A stretch of DNA of 64,000 nt from a virus, in the IMG/VR virus record IMGVR_UViG_3300031576_000009, positions 1-64,000 of that record, one strand, 5' to 3'. The notes under the pieces were generated by a model. That model did no database searches, was not told the DNA's origin, and saw only the letters and a program-made list of their open reading frames with translations. Below, piece after piece: positions 57,857 through 64,000 of the stretch; position 1 is the stretch's first letter; each line of letters begins with the position of its first letter. Position numbers and translations under genes: made by a program.

Positions 57857-59145
57857 CGTCCCAGCCTCAGCACTTCGATGTCGTCGGACCAGTCGCACAT
57901 CACTCCCCAGGGATCGATCACGACCGAGCCCTTCGGATAGGCAGACTCCAGGAAGAGACGATGCGGCATGGCGAGGACGTAGATCGCCGGCTTGTAGTAG
58001 CACTTGTCGTTGAACAAGTAGTACTTGTTGTGCCCCTCCACGTACGGATCGAAGAGCTCAGCATGGATGCCACGCTCACGGAGTAGCTCGTTCAGCAACA
58101 GGCTAGAACTGCCCACGGTGAGCCCGATGTCGGGCTTGTAGGCAAGCCCCAAGATCACCACCGGGAGCTCGGTGCGATCCACCGTCTGGGCCACGATGTT
58201 CGCGAGCCAATCAGTCTGCCGCTCCCGCGCCTTCATGATCGCATCGAAGAGGTCGAAGGAGAGATGATGCGTCCGCGCGAGGTAGCTCATCGCGATGTTG
58301 TCGCGCGGGTGGCAGCCCCCGCCGTCCCCCATGCCCGCCTTCAGATAGCGATCGCTGATCACCCGCGCAGTGGCCTGGCCGAGCACGTACGTGACCCGGT
58401 CGACGTTACCCCCGATCTTGTGAGTGATCTCCCGCAAGGTGTTCGCGAACACGATCTTCATGCCGATGAACGTGTTGTATGCGACCTTGGTGAGCTCCGC
58501 TTCCTCGATGCCCATCGTGAACGTTGGAACACGATCAACCCCGTAAATCTTCGCGTAGAAGTCGTAATAGAAACGGCAGATTGGTTGCGGTGTGAGGTTT
58601 GGATCGTCGGTCCCGATCAGCACGAACTCGGGAAACAGGAAGTCCGGGATCGTCGTCCCCATCGCGATGAAGAACGGGTTGTAGACAGTCTCGATCCCAC
58701 GATCCTGAAGGATGGGCAGAATCTCGCGCCGTATGGTGCCCGGGAGCACCGTCGAGATAACCGCCACCATGGGCGAGACGGTATGCTTCCGTGCCGCCTC
58801 GGCGATCTGCAGCGCGGCCACCTTCAGGAACGTGTAGTCGAAGTCTTCTCGATCGTGCGGCAGCCGCGAGATGCCCTCGAACTTCTCCTTGTGCGGCGTT
58901 TGTACCGCCACGAAGACGAGATCACTCTGAGCAACGACATCAGCCACGGCAGGGACGACGTGGATGGTATCCCCATGCTCCAGGTACTCGTTCATCAGCG
59001 CTTCCTGGAAGGGGATGTGCTTGGCTCGCAAGTACTCCTGGACGGCCGTGTTGGTATCCGTCCCGATGACGGCGTAGCCCTCGTGCGCGATCGCCAGCGC
59101 ACACGGGAGGCCCAGCTTCCCCAACCCAATGAATCCGATGTTCAC
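57853..59145 (-). CDS. UDP-glucose/GDP-mannose dehydrogenase family enzyme
   Basis: 430 residues; GTG start in a GTGA overlap. Rossmann motif GFIGLGKLGLP and later VIGTDTN; AVISTVLPGTIRREIL; ELTKVAYNTFIGMKIVFANT with catalytic Lys/Asn; catalytic Cys in GMGDGGGCHPRDN (usual GGSCFPKD); then ILGLAYKPDIG. Length is normal. It makes nucleotide-sugar uronic acids (UDP-glucuronate or GDP-mannuronate type) from host nucleotide sugars, for the neighbouring glycosyltransferases. Confidence 0.88.
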   Translation of the reverse strand: MNIGFIGLGKLGLPCALAIAHEGYAVIGTDTNTAVQEYLRAKHIPFQEALMNEYLEHGDTIHVVPAVADVVAQSDLVFVAVQTPHKEKFEGISRLPHDREDFDYTFLKVAALQIAEAARKHTVSPMVAVISTVLPGTIRREILPILQDRGIETVYNPFFIAMGTTIPDFLFPEFVLIGTDDPNLTPQPICRFYYDFYAKIYGVDRVPTFTMGIEEAELTKVAYNTFIGMKIVFANTLREITHKIGGNVDRVTYVLGQATARVISDRYLKAGMGDGGGCHPRDNIAMSYLARTHHLSFDLFDAIMKARERQTDWLANIVAQTVDRTELPVVILGLAYKPDIGLTVGSSSLLLNELLRERGIHAELFDPYVEGHNKYYLFNDKCYYKPAIYVLAMPHRLFLESAYPKGSVVIDPWGVMCDWSDDIEVLRLGR

Positions 59146-59342
59146 GGTGCCTCCCGTGCGACGGACTCGGTCACGACCATCCGAAAGCGGGACCAGTCGT
59201 TATGCCTGAGCTTCTGTACCTCCGCATCGATCGTCGCCGCGAGCATGTTGAGATCGTGCTGCCCGAGCTTGATCTCCTTCGCACCCTGGAGGATGCCGCG
59301 ACTCCGTAGGAATACCTGCAAGATGCTCTGCCCGATCTTCAT
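59142..59342 (-). CDS. 66-residue small protein
   Basis: ATG at 59342, ATGA overlap with the previous stop. MKIGQSILQVFLRSRGILQG, then KLGQHDLNMLAATIDAEVQK. Helical, mildly basic. No family; part of the coupled sugar operon. Confidence 0.5.
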   Translation of the reverse strand: MKIGQSILQVFLRSRGILQGAKEIKLGQHDLNMLAATIDAEVQKLRHNDWSRFRMVVTESVAREAP

Positions 59343-59962
59343 ATGGCCTCCTGTACGGAACGCCAGTCTGCTTGCATCTTAGCGAGCGTCCCGACGCGAT
59401 CGCGCGTGTAGTGGTGATGGATGATGTGCGCCGCGCTCTTCGGAATCTCGTTGCGCACCTGCGGAGACCAGTTCATGGCGTTCTCCAACACCGGTTGAAA
59501 GCGCTGGCGGTAGAAGGTCTCGTTCAAGATGCGCTGAGTGGCACCCCAGTCGTCGCCATCATCGACGCGGGCGAGCTCACTCAGCATGTAATGCATCACG
59601 TCTGCTTCGGTACTCCGCCCCACGTAGACCACACCCCCATTCAGAAGCGGCTCAGGATCGGTGTACCAGAACAACTGCATCCCGAGACGGCTGAACATGG
59701 GCGTCGGCTTCACGCAGATCACATCAGGCGAAACGATCAGGACGTTGTGCCCGTGCTTCCAGAGCTCAGCGACCCGACGGAACTGATGCTCGATGGCCCG
59801 GTGCCAGGAGCGCGGTGGGGCATCACGCAGGGTCCCGACCAGCAGGAACTCCCAGTCCCCGAGGAGGAAGCGTCGGAAGCTGTCCATGCAGACCAGGCGC
59901 ATCTGGTCGAGGCGCTCCTTCGGGTCGTCGAAGGTGAACCGTTCGAGCATGACGAAGTTCAT
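59339..59962 (-). CDS. Glycosyltransferase-like protein (nucleotide-sugar transferase fold)
   Basis: 207 residues; ATGA overlap. FRRVAELWKHGHNVLIVSPD then VICVKPTPMFSRLGMQLFWY, and NGGVVYVGRSTEADVMHYM resemble the GT family in which 'D.D..(F/C).(K/R)P' is followed by 'N.G(V/L)'. Likely acts on sugars in the cassette, though the catalytic DxD is weak (DVI), so it may be inactive or atypical. Confidence 0.6.
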   Translation of the reverse strand: MNFVMLERFTFDDPKERLDQMRLVCMDSFRRFLLGDWEFLLVGTLRDAPPRSWHRAIEHQFRRVAELWKHGHNVLIVSPDVICVKPTPMFSRLGMQLFWYTDPEPLLNGGVVYVGRSTEADVMHYMLSELARVDDGDDWGATQRILNETFYRQRFQPVLENAMNWSPQVRNEIPKSAAHIIHHHYTRDRVGTLAKMQADWRSVQEAI

Positions 59963-60147
59963 GACTTCACCAGCTCGGCATCCACATTAACGAAGGCATA
60001 GAAATCGACATGCGATCCGTCGCTCAGCTGTAGGCGGTGGAGATGTCGCTTCGGGACAATGGCTTCGACCACAATGCCGATAGCCTGACCAACCCGCATC
60101 TTGTCTTCTGGATTGGTGATGGTCTTATAGAGCTTCTCCAGCGTCAT
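59959..60147 (-). CDS. 62-residue protein of the sugar operon
   Basis: ATGA overlap at both ends. LEKLYKTITNPEDKMRVGQA, IGIVVEAIVPKRHLHRLQLS, DGSHVDFYAFVNVDAELVK. Small alpha/beta protein, no family. Confidence 0.5.
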   Translation of the reverse strand: MTLEKLYKTITNPEDKMRVGQAIGIVVEAIVPKRHLHRLQLSDGSHVDFYAFVNVDAELVKS

Positions 60148-60929
60148 CGACGCACCAGCGTGGTGAATAGGTATCGATCGTCGTAGGTGATGTAGTCGCA
60201 GGACCTGACCCGGAGGAAGTCTCCGAAGCGGTGTTGGAGCTTGTCGGCGTTGTACCAGTCCGCATAGTGCCCCACGGAATCGAAGGCCCGCACGAAGCGG
60301 CTGAACGCTGGGTGATCACGCACATCGTCCTCGACGGGCGGCACGGGGGCTTCCGCATACTTCGCCCACCCACGATCCGAGTACAGCATCAATCGGATTT
60401 CGCTCTCTTCGTCCAGGTAGTTCTTGGCAACGAACCGCAACAGGTCCGCGGCATAGGGGAAGTGATGCAGGACACCTGAGGCGTGGAAGATCGAGCAAGT
60501 TGTACTGATACTGCTGAAGAATGGGGCCTTCTGCCCTAACGCCATCTCCCGCACGAGGAGGCTTTCGAGTGGCTGCCACCCGTAGACGGCGAAGACACGA
60601 CGAGCCAGGTACAGCGTGTCCTGCCTGATGTCGGCCTGTACGACCCGGTGCCCGTGCAGGCGGTACTCCAGGCCCTCGATACCGATTCCGCAGCCGAAGT
60701 CCAGGACCCAGTTCCGCGGCTCGTCATCGTAGTGCGCATGCCACACCCACTTGTTCTCCCAGTTTCGCCACCCGTGCGGATTGAAGCGTGTCTGACGCAT
60801 CCGCTCCACACGTTCCCAGAGCTGGTTCGGGTGGAGTGCAGCGAGCTCGGCAGGCAAGAAGTACCCTTCATCGTCGATCGGGACGCGGGACCACTCTGCG
60901 ACGTGGTCTACGAAGCTGTACTCGGTCAT
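60144..60929 (-). CDS. SAM-dependent methyltransferase of the sugar operon
   Basis: 261 residues; ATG at 60929 (ATGA) replaces a longer shadow start. Class I motif I WVLDFGCGIGIEGLEYRLHG; RVVQADIRQDTLYLARRVF; then SGVLHHFPYAADLLRFV (motif IV-like). A His/Trp-rich N-terminal part (FNPHGWRNWENKWVWHAHY) is unusual. It may methylate a sugar or the glycan. Confidence 0.8.
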   Translation of the reverse strand: MTEYSFVDHVAEWSRVPIDDEGYFLPAELAALHPNQLWERVERMRQTRFNPHGWRNWENKWVWHAHYDDEPRNWVLDFGCGIGIEGLEYRLHGHRVVQADIRQDTLYLARRVFAVYGWQPLESLLVREMALGQKAPFFSSISTTCSIFHASGVLHHFPYAADLLRFVAKNYLDEESEIRLMLYSDRGWAKYAEAPVPPVEDDVRDHPAFSRFVRAFDSVGHYADWYNADKLQHRFGDFLRVRSCDYITYDDRYLFTTLVRR

Positions 60930-61693
60930 GTTGGGGTACTTCCGTACTTCCGCTTTAACTCTTCCCCCCGAGCGGCTTCCTGCTGCTTGATGAACGACTG
61001 GAGCTTCTCCGCATCGGCTCGACGCAGTGGTGCAGTACTGTGCCACTTCTCATCGATGCGGAACTGCACCCGACGGGCACGTTGTTCATCATGCGTGGCG
61101 TCCCGAGGTGACTTCCCGCTGGACGCATGCAGGTGCTCGGTTTCGAGGTCCGGAATGAAGTGCTTGCGCCCGATGATCTCCGAGACCTCGTGCAGCCAGG
61201 AGTCGTTGCAATCGGCCTCGAAGAGGGGCGGCACGAAGTATCCGACCGTATCCACCCAGTGTTTGTGGATCGCGCCATGGGTCCCGAGCGCTTCGTTCTG
61301 GATGCTGTCACGCCCGTACACGAATGCGATCCGGTCCGGGTACAAGTAGAAGGCTTCGCGCAGCATCTCGTCCCATCGTGGGGAACGGAAGACGAGATCG
61401 TCGGCCCCCATCATGAAGATTTCCGCCTGTGCGTGGGCAGCACCCCAGCACTCGTTCCAGAGGTTGCTGAGACAGAGATCGCGCGGACCGACCAGGAGCG
61501 TGAACGCCGGTATCTGCCGCGGGCCAAGGACGGCTTCGAGCTCGCGATAGCCCCCGAGCTGCTCGTCATCCAGATCGACCCTGGCGATGATCTCACACTT
61601 GTCGGGACGGACGGCGTGATGGAACGCGCTGTCGTAGAAGCGCAGCAGGTCCATCGGCCGTCCACGAGAGGGAGCGAGGAGTGCGATCCTCAT
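60926..61693 (-). CDS. GT-A glycosyltransferase
   Basis: 255 residues; ATG at 61693. MRIALLAPSRGRPMDLLRFY is the GT-A start; RVDLDDEQLGGYRELEAVLG gives the first acidic site, AEIFMMGADDLVFRSPRWDE the DxD, then FEADCNDSWLHEVSEIIGRK and a His-rich HLHASSGKSPRD segment. Length and order match phage GT-A proteins. Coupled to the methyltransferase. Confidence 0.75.
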   Translation of the reverse strand: MRIALLAPSRGRPMDLLRFYDSAFHHAVRPDKCEIIARVDLDDEQLGGYRELEAVLGPRQIPAFTLLVGPRDLCLSNLWNECWGAAHAQAEIFMMGADDLVFRSPRWDEMLREAFYLYPDRIAFVYGRDSIQNEALGTHGAIHKHWVDTVGYFVPPLFEADCNDSWLHEVSEIIGRKHFIPDLETEHLHASSGKSPRDATHDEQRARRVQFRIDEKWHSTAPLRRADAEKLQSFIKQQEAARGEELKRKYGSTPT

Positions 61694-61767
61694 TGCTTCA
61701 CCGGCACGTTCTGGTCGACAGCAAGGGCATCGAGCATATCGTCATCGTACCCTCCTTGGTGTTCTCA

Positions 61768-61864
61768 GGCGTGGCCTGGTGTTTCACTGGGCAAGGAGGG
61801 CTCTATGCACAGAGCCAAAACCCCCGTTGCAGCATCTCGCTGCACACCATAGCCAGGCCACGCC
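61768..61864. ncRNA. Structured intergenic element (three-way junction)
   Basis: In a 255-base gap without a convincing gene, GGCGTGGCCTGG (61768-61779) and CCAGGCCACGCC (61853-61864) are perfect 12-bp inverted repeats. They enclose two perfect 6-bp hairpins: GGCTCT/AGAGCC (61799-61816) and TGCAGC/GCTGCA (61828-61844). A closed multibranch fold of 97 bases is implied. No T tract on either strand. Strand unknown, though genes on both sides are minus. Confidence 0.55.
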
Positions 61865-61948
61865 CAAGCCTATTGTACGAGTACTTTGTCCTTCTCCAAG
61901 GCTTCTCCAATCGCGGCAGGGACTCACGAAGCGCCTCCTCGATCTTCG

Positions 61949-62518
61949 TCAGTCCAGGCCCGGCATCTGGTACCGGTACAGGTCCTCGTCCAGGTAGACG
62001 TAGGTGTTCACCATCATCTCCGTCTCCAGTTGCCACTGCAGTTCCTCCATCCGGCTCATGTCGGAGAAGAGGGCGTTCCGTACGAGTGCACGCTGCCACA
62101 CCGACGTATGTTGCGGACGCTTCCACTGGACGCCAGGAAAGCGCTCTTCCGTCTGTTGTTGCCGCCAGCGTGGATGGTATCGGTACCGCAGCTCGTTGTT
62201 CGTGAGCAGCCGAGGCCCAACGAGGTTGAAGCAGACGAGGTCGACGCCTGGGTGATCGCGCAGCGCGCGGTGGATGAGGCGGACGTACTGGTCCGTGACA
62301 TCGTCATCGTCGTCTACGAATGAGATGTACTCGCCGCGGGCACAATTCACAAGCCGATTGCGCTTCGCGCCCGTGCTCATCCGTTGGTTGTCGTACAACA
62401 GCTGCACTTCGACATCACGAAATCCGGCAGAAAGCTCGCACAACTTGTGGAACACCGGCATGCGAGCACCCTGGTCCATGCGCTGCGGAAGACCGCAGAG
62501 GAGAATCGACCAGCGCAT
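61949..62518 (-). CDS. GT2-family glycosyltransferase
   Basis: 189 residues; ATG 62518 with AAGGAG (ATG 62593, overlapping the upstream stop, is a weaker alternative). WSILLCGLPQRMDQGARMPV, VEVQLLYDNQRMSTGAKRN, GEYISFVDDDDDVTDQYVRL (DxD), RPQHTSVWQRALVRNALF. Paralogue of 55440-56039. The C-terminus is short, and an open out-of-frame tail follows, so a recent frameshift is possible. Confidence 0.78.
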   Translation of the reverse strand: MRWSILLCGLPQRMDQGARMPVFHKLCELSAGFRDVEVQLLYDNQRMSTGAKRNRLVNCARGEYISFVDDDDDVTDQYVRLIHRALRDHPGVDLVCFNLVGPRLLTNNELRYRYHPRWRQQQTEERFPGVQWKRPQHTSVWQRALVRNALFSDMSRMEELQWQLETEMMVNTYVYLDEDLYRYQMPGLD

Positions 62519-62585
62519 GGACACCAACTCCTTCGGCTGCACCGCTGCGCGCGGGAAGCCGGCACCCAGATCGAAGACGACACCC

Positions 62586-62927
62586 TTACTCATGACGGAG
62601 CAGGCGGCCGATGATCCCAAGGTGGTGTGAGCGGCGAATCCTGGCCAGGCTCTCAAAGTACTCGGCACGTGTCCACCCCACCCAACAACGTGCCCGCTCT
62701 GTTTCGAGTTCCTCCGCCATGATCTTGATCAACTCACGGATGTCGCTGGCCAGCGTCGACAAGAGACGCATGTCTCCCCAAACATCCCTGTCGAACTCGG
62801 TCAGGCACAACATCGCGTCCTGCACACTGATCGGCTCACGTTCAGGTCTGGCCTCCTCGTGCGGAGGACGATTCGGGGTGCCGCTTGCAGGCGGGGCACT
62901 TCCCGTCCCCGGTCGCGTGCAGCTCAT
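62586..62927 (-). CDS. Helical small protein
   Basis: 113 residues; the ATG at 62927 with RBS GGGAGGAG is chosen over a longer shadow. Pro-rich start (APPASGTPNRPPHEEARPE), then helices (MLCLTEFDRDVWGDMRLLST; DIRELIKIMAEELETERARC; WTRAEYFESLARIRRSHH). No family. Lies between the metzincin and the first GT2. Confidence 0.55.
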   Translation of the reverse strand: MSCTRPGTGSAPPASGTPNRPPHEEARPEREPISVQDAMLCLTEFDRDVWGDMRLLSTLASDIRELIKIMAEELETERARCWVGWTRAEYFESLARIRRSHHLGIIGRLLRHE

Positions 62928-62956
62928 GTATACTCCTCCCGACGACGTACTAGTAC

Positions 62957-64000
62957 CTATTGGCATACACCGCGGACCTGCCATCGATTCGGCCGGACGC
63001 ACACGCGAGAGCAACAGCCTTTCTTGCGCATGCACCGACTCCCTGGTCCCTTGCAGTTGGCCAGCGTCGTCGTGGTCGTTGTCGTGGTGGATGGAACACT
63101 GGTAGTCGGGGGATGCGTGGTCGTGGTTGGGACGATGGTTGTGGTGGGTGGGCTGGTCGTTGTGGAGGGACGCGTCGTGGTGGACGACGCGGTGATCGGA
63201 GTCAGGCAGTGTACCGCCGACACTTCCCGAAGAACATGACCGACGACGGCCGGCATGAAGAGGAGATCGATGTTGCTGAGCCCACCGGGGCAGAGGTGAC
63301 AGTAGGACATGATCGCCCCCCGCGAGCAAGCGACCGATCCCGAGTAACAACCCTGTTCCCTGTTGTAGCAGGCGTTGAGCGGTGGACTGTAGCAGTGCTC
63401 GTGTTCACTGCCGAAGTTGTGTCCGAGCTCGTGGGCGACGACCATCACGTCCCAGATCGCCCGAGGATCAGAGAGGTCGAACGTTCCCCCCAACTGGACC
63501 ACGGAGTAGCCGTACTGCAGATCACAGAGCGCATTGAGCCAGGCGATCCCGCCCGTGACCGTCTTTCCAGAAAGGAACTGCGTCGTGGCACGGGGTACGG
63601 TGGTCAACCCGTGGCTCGGCGTGGTCCAGTACGACTGCACTTCATCGAGAGCATCACTCGTGCTCGTGGCCGTCCACGGATCACTTGTGGTGGCCCAGAG
63701 CTTCAGGTAGCCGATCTGCAACGTCACGCCGATGTCCCGCTGGTAGAAGCTCGATACGGCAGCGAAGAGGGCACCGATGTAGTCGCGGGTCTCTTCATCG
63801 GTTCCGAACTTCACCCAGAGCTCGTGATCCGTCTCGATGGCGATCGTCGCGGTCGCTGGCACGGTCACGGCGAGGGTAGGAAGACGATGGGGACGTGGAG
63901 GCGGTGTGCGCACATCGTTCTCCAACGAGAACCCCGGTGGCGGATGATCGAGATCGCGCTGGTAGAAGCGTCCAGTCCGTCCAGCGCCGATCAACGACAT
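62957..64000 (-). CDS. Metzincin metalloprotease with Thr-rich linker and Cys-rich tail
   Basis: At least 347 residues; ATG at the window edge (64000), and the gene may extend further upstream. Zinc site AHELGHNFGSEHEHC matches HExxHxxxxxH, and the metzincin Met-turn is GAIMSYCHLC. Family M12/reprolysin-like. C-terminal linker is very Thr/Pro rich (TTTTHPPTTSVPSTTTTTT), then a disulfide knot-like tail (CKGPGSRCMRKKGCCSRVC). No signal peptide is visible in this part. An exported or surface-acting protease; targets may be host surface proteins. Confidence 0.8.
   Translation of the reverse strand: MSLIGAGRTGRFYQRDLDHPPPGFSLENDVRTPPPRPHRLPTLAVTVPATATIAIETDHELWVKFGTDEETRDYIGALFAAVSSFYQRDIGVTLQIGYLKLWATTSDPWTATSTSDALDEVQSYWTTPSHGLTTVPRATTQFLSGKTVTGGIAWLNALCDLQYGYSVVQLGGTFDLSDPRAIWDVMVVAHELGHNFGSEHEHCYSPPLNACYNREQGCYSGSVACSRGAIMSYCHLCPGGLSNIDLLFMPAVVGHVLREVSAVHCLTPITASSTTTRPSTTTSPPTTTIVPTTTTHPPTTSVPSTTTTTTTTLANCKGPGSRCMRKKGCCSRVCVRPNRWQVRGVCQ

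Noticed and set aside
61805-61852. 15-codon plus-strand ORF with AAGGAGG upstream
   Set aside because: It lies wholly inside the structured element and would be the only plus-strand gene; better explained by pairing constraints.
61865-61948. Short coding tail after the GT2 gene (KIEEALRESLPRLEKPW)
   Set aside because: Looks coding but has no start codon; may be the remnant of a frameshifted GT2 C-terminus, not a separate gene.
1-64000. CRISPR arrays, transposases or integrase
   Set aside because: No regular direct-repeat/spacer arrays and no transposase or integrase motif were seen on either strand.

Overview
The window is a 64 kb piece of a tailed-phage genome (or prophage) with high GC. 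It comes from a siphovirus-type particle. Every gene I can support, about 90 of them, lies on the minus strand, so transcription runs from position 64000 towards position 1. Most neighbouring genes share 1-, 4- or 8-base stop/start overlaps (TGATG, ATGA, GTGA), and GTG starts are common. There are no replication, nucleotide-metabolism, integrase or tRNA genes, so the window is only the virion, lysis and accessory part of a larger genome. Sec-type signal peptides, Thr-rich linkers of the TTTTTLP type and Cys-rich 'CTLDSQCPAPQKC' motifs suggest a Gram-negative environmental host, perhaps from a deltaproteobacteria-like lineage. That host call is weak inference.

Layout in transcription order (right to left). 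64.0-54.1 kb: a metzincin metalloprotease, two GT2-type and two other glycosyltransferase-like proteins, a SAM methyltransferase, a UDP-glucose/GDP-mannose-type dehydrogenase, several tiny proteins, and two intergenic segments that fold into long RNA-like hairpins (61768-61864 and 55065-55162). 54.2-44.5 kb: three 'LWAxG' paralogues, three tandem lectin-like secreted paralogues, fibre-like proteins, a Gly-rich adhesin and small exported or membrane proteins. 44.5-42.3 kb: a 13-repeat protein, a BppU-like protein and other probable tail or baseplate accessory proteins. 42.3-33.2 kb: a block in which nine otherwise different proteins share a short N-terminal Q-R-(R/A)-A-x-F-A-R-L module, one of them a sigma-70 family factor; a glycosyltransferase, a methyltransferase and small membrane proteins are interspersed. 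33.2-27.9 kb: WYL-like protein, exported proteins, endolysin, holin-like protein, and small virion proteins. 27.9-19.2 kb: large terminase (interrupted by an intein), portal (DUF4055-like), scaffold, major capsid protein (DUF5309-like), and neck proteins. 19.2-15.1 kb: a free HNH endonuclease VII-like gene and a 1137-residue GT4-methyltransferase-GT2 fusion carrying a mini-intein. 15.1-0.6 kb: tail terminator, tail tube, tail-assembly chaperones with a T_TTT_TTG -1 frameshift site, a 2470-residue tape measure (about 370 nm tail at 0.15 nm per residue), distal tail protein and a 1357-residue tail hub. At the left end, short units are separated by two strong intrinsic terminators.

The most unusual points are: (1) a terminase intein whose central region encodes, in another frame, a zinc-ribbon plus Vsr-like endonuclease; (2) the N-terminal QRRAxFARL module shared by nine neighbouring genes including a sigma factor, which suggests a packaging or ejection tag; (3) about ten proteins with signal peptides among virion-module genes, next to a glycosylation cassette and a metzincin, which suggests an exported surface-modification programme; and (4) compact structured intergenic elements without coding content.
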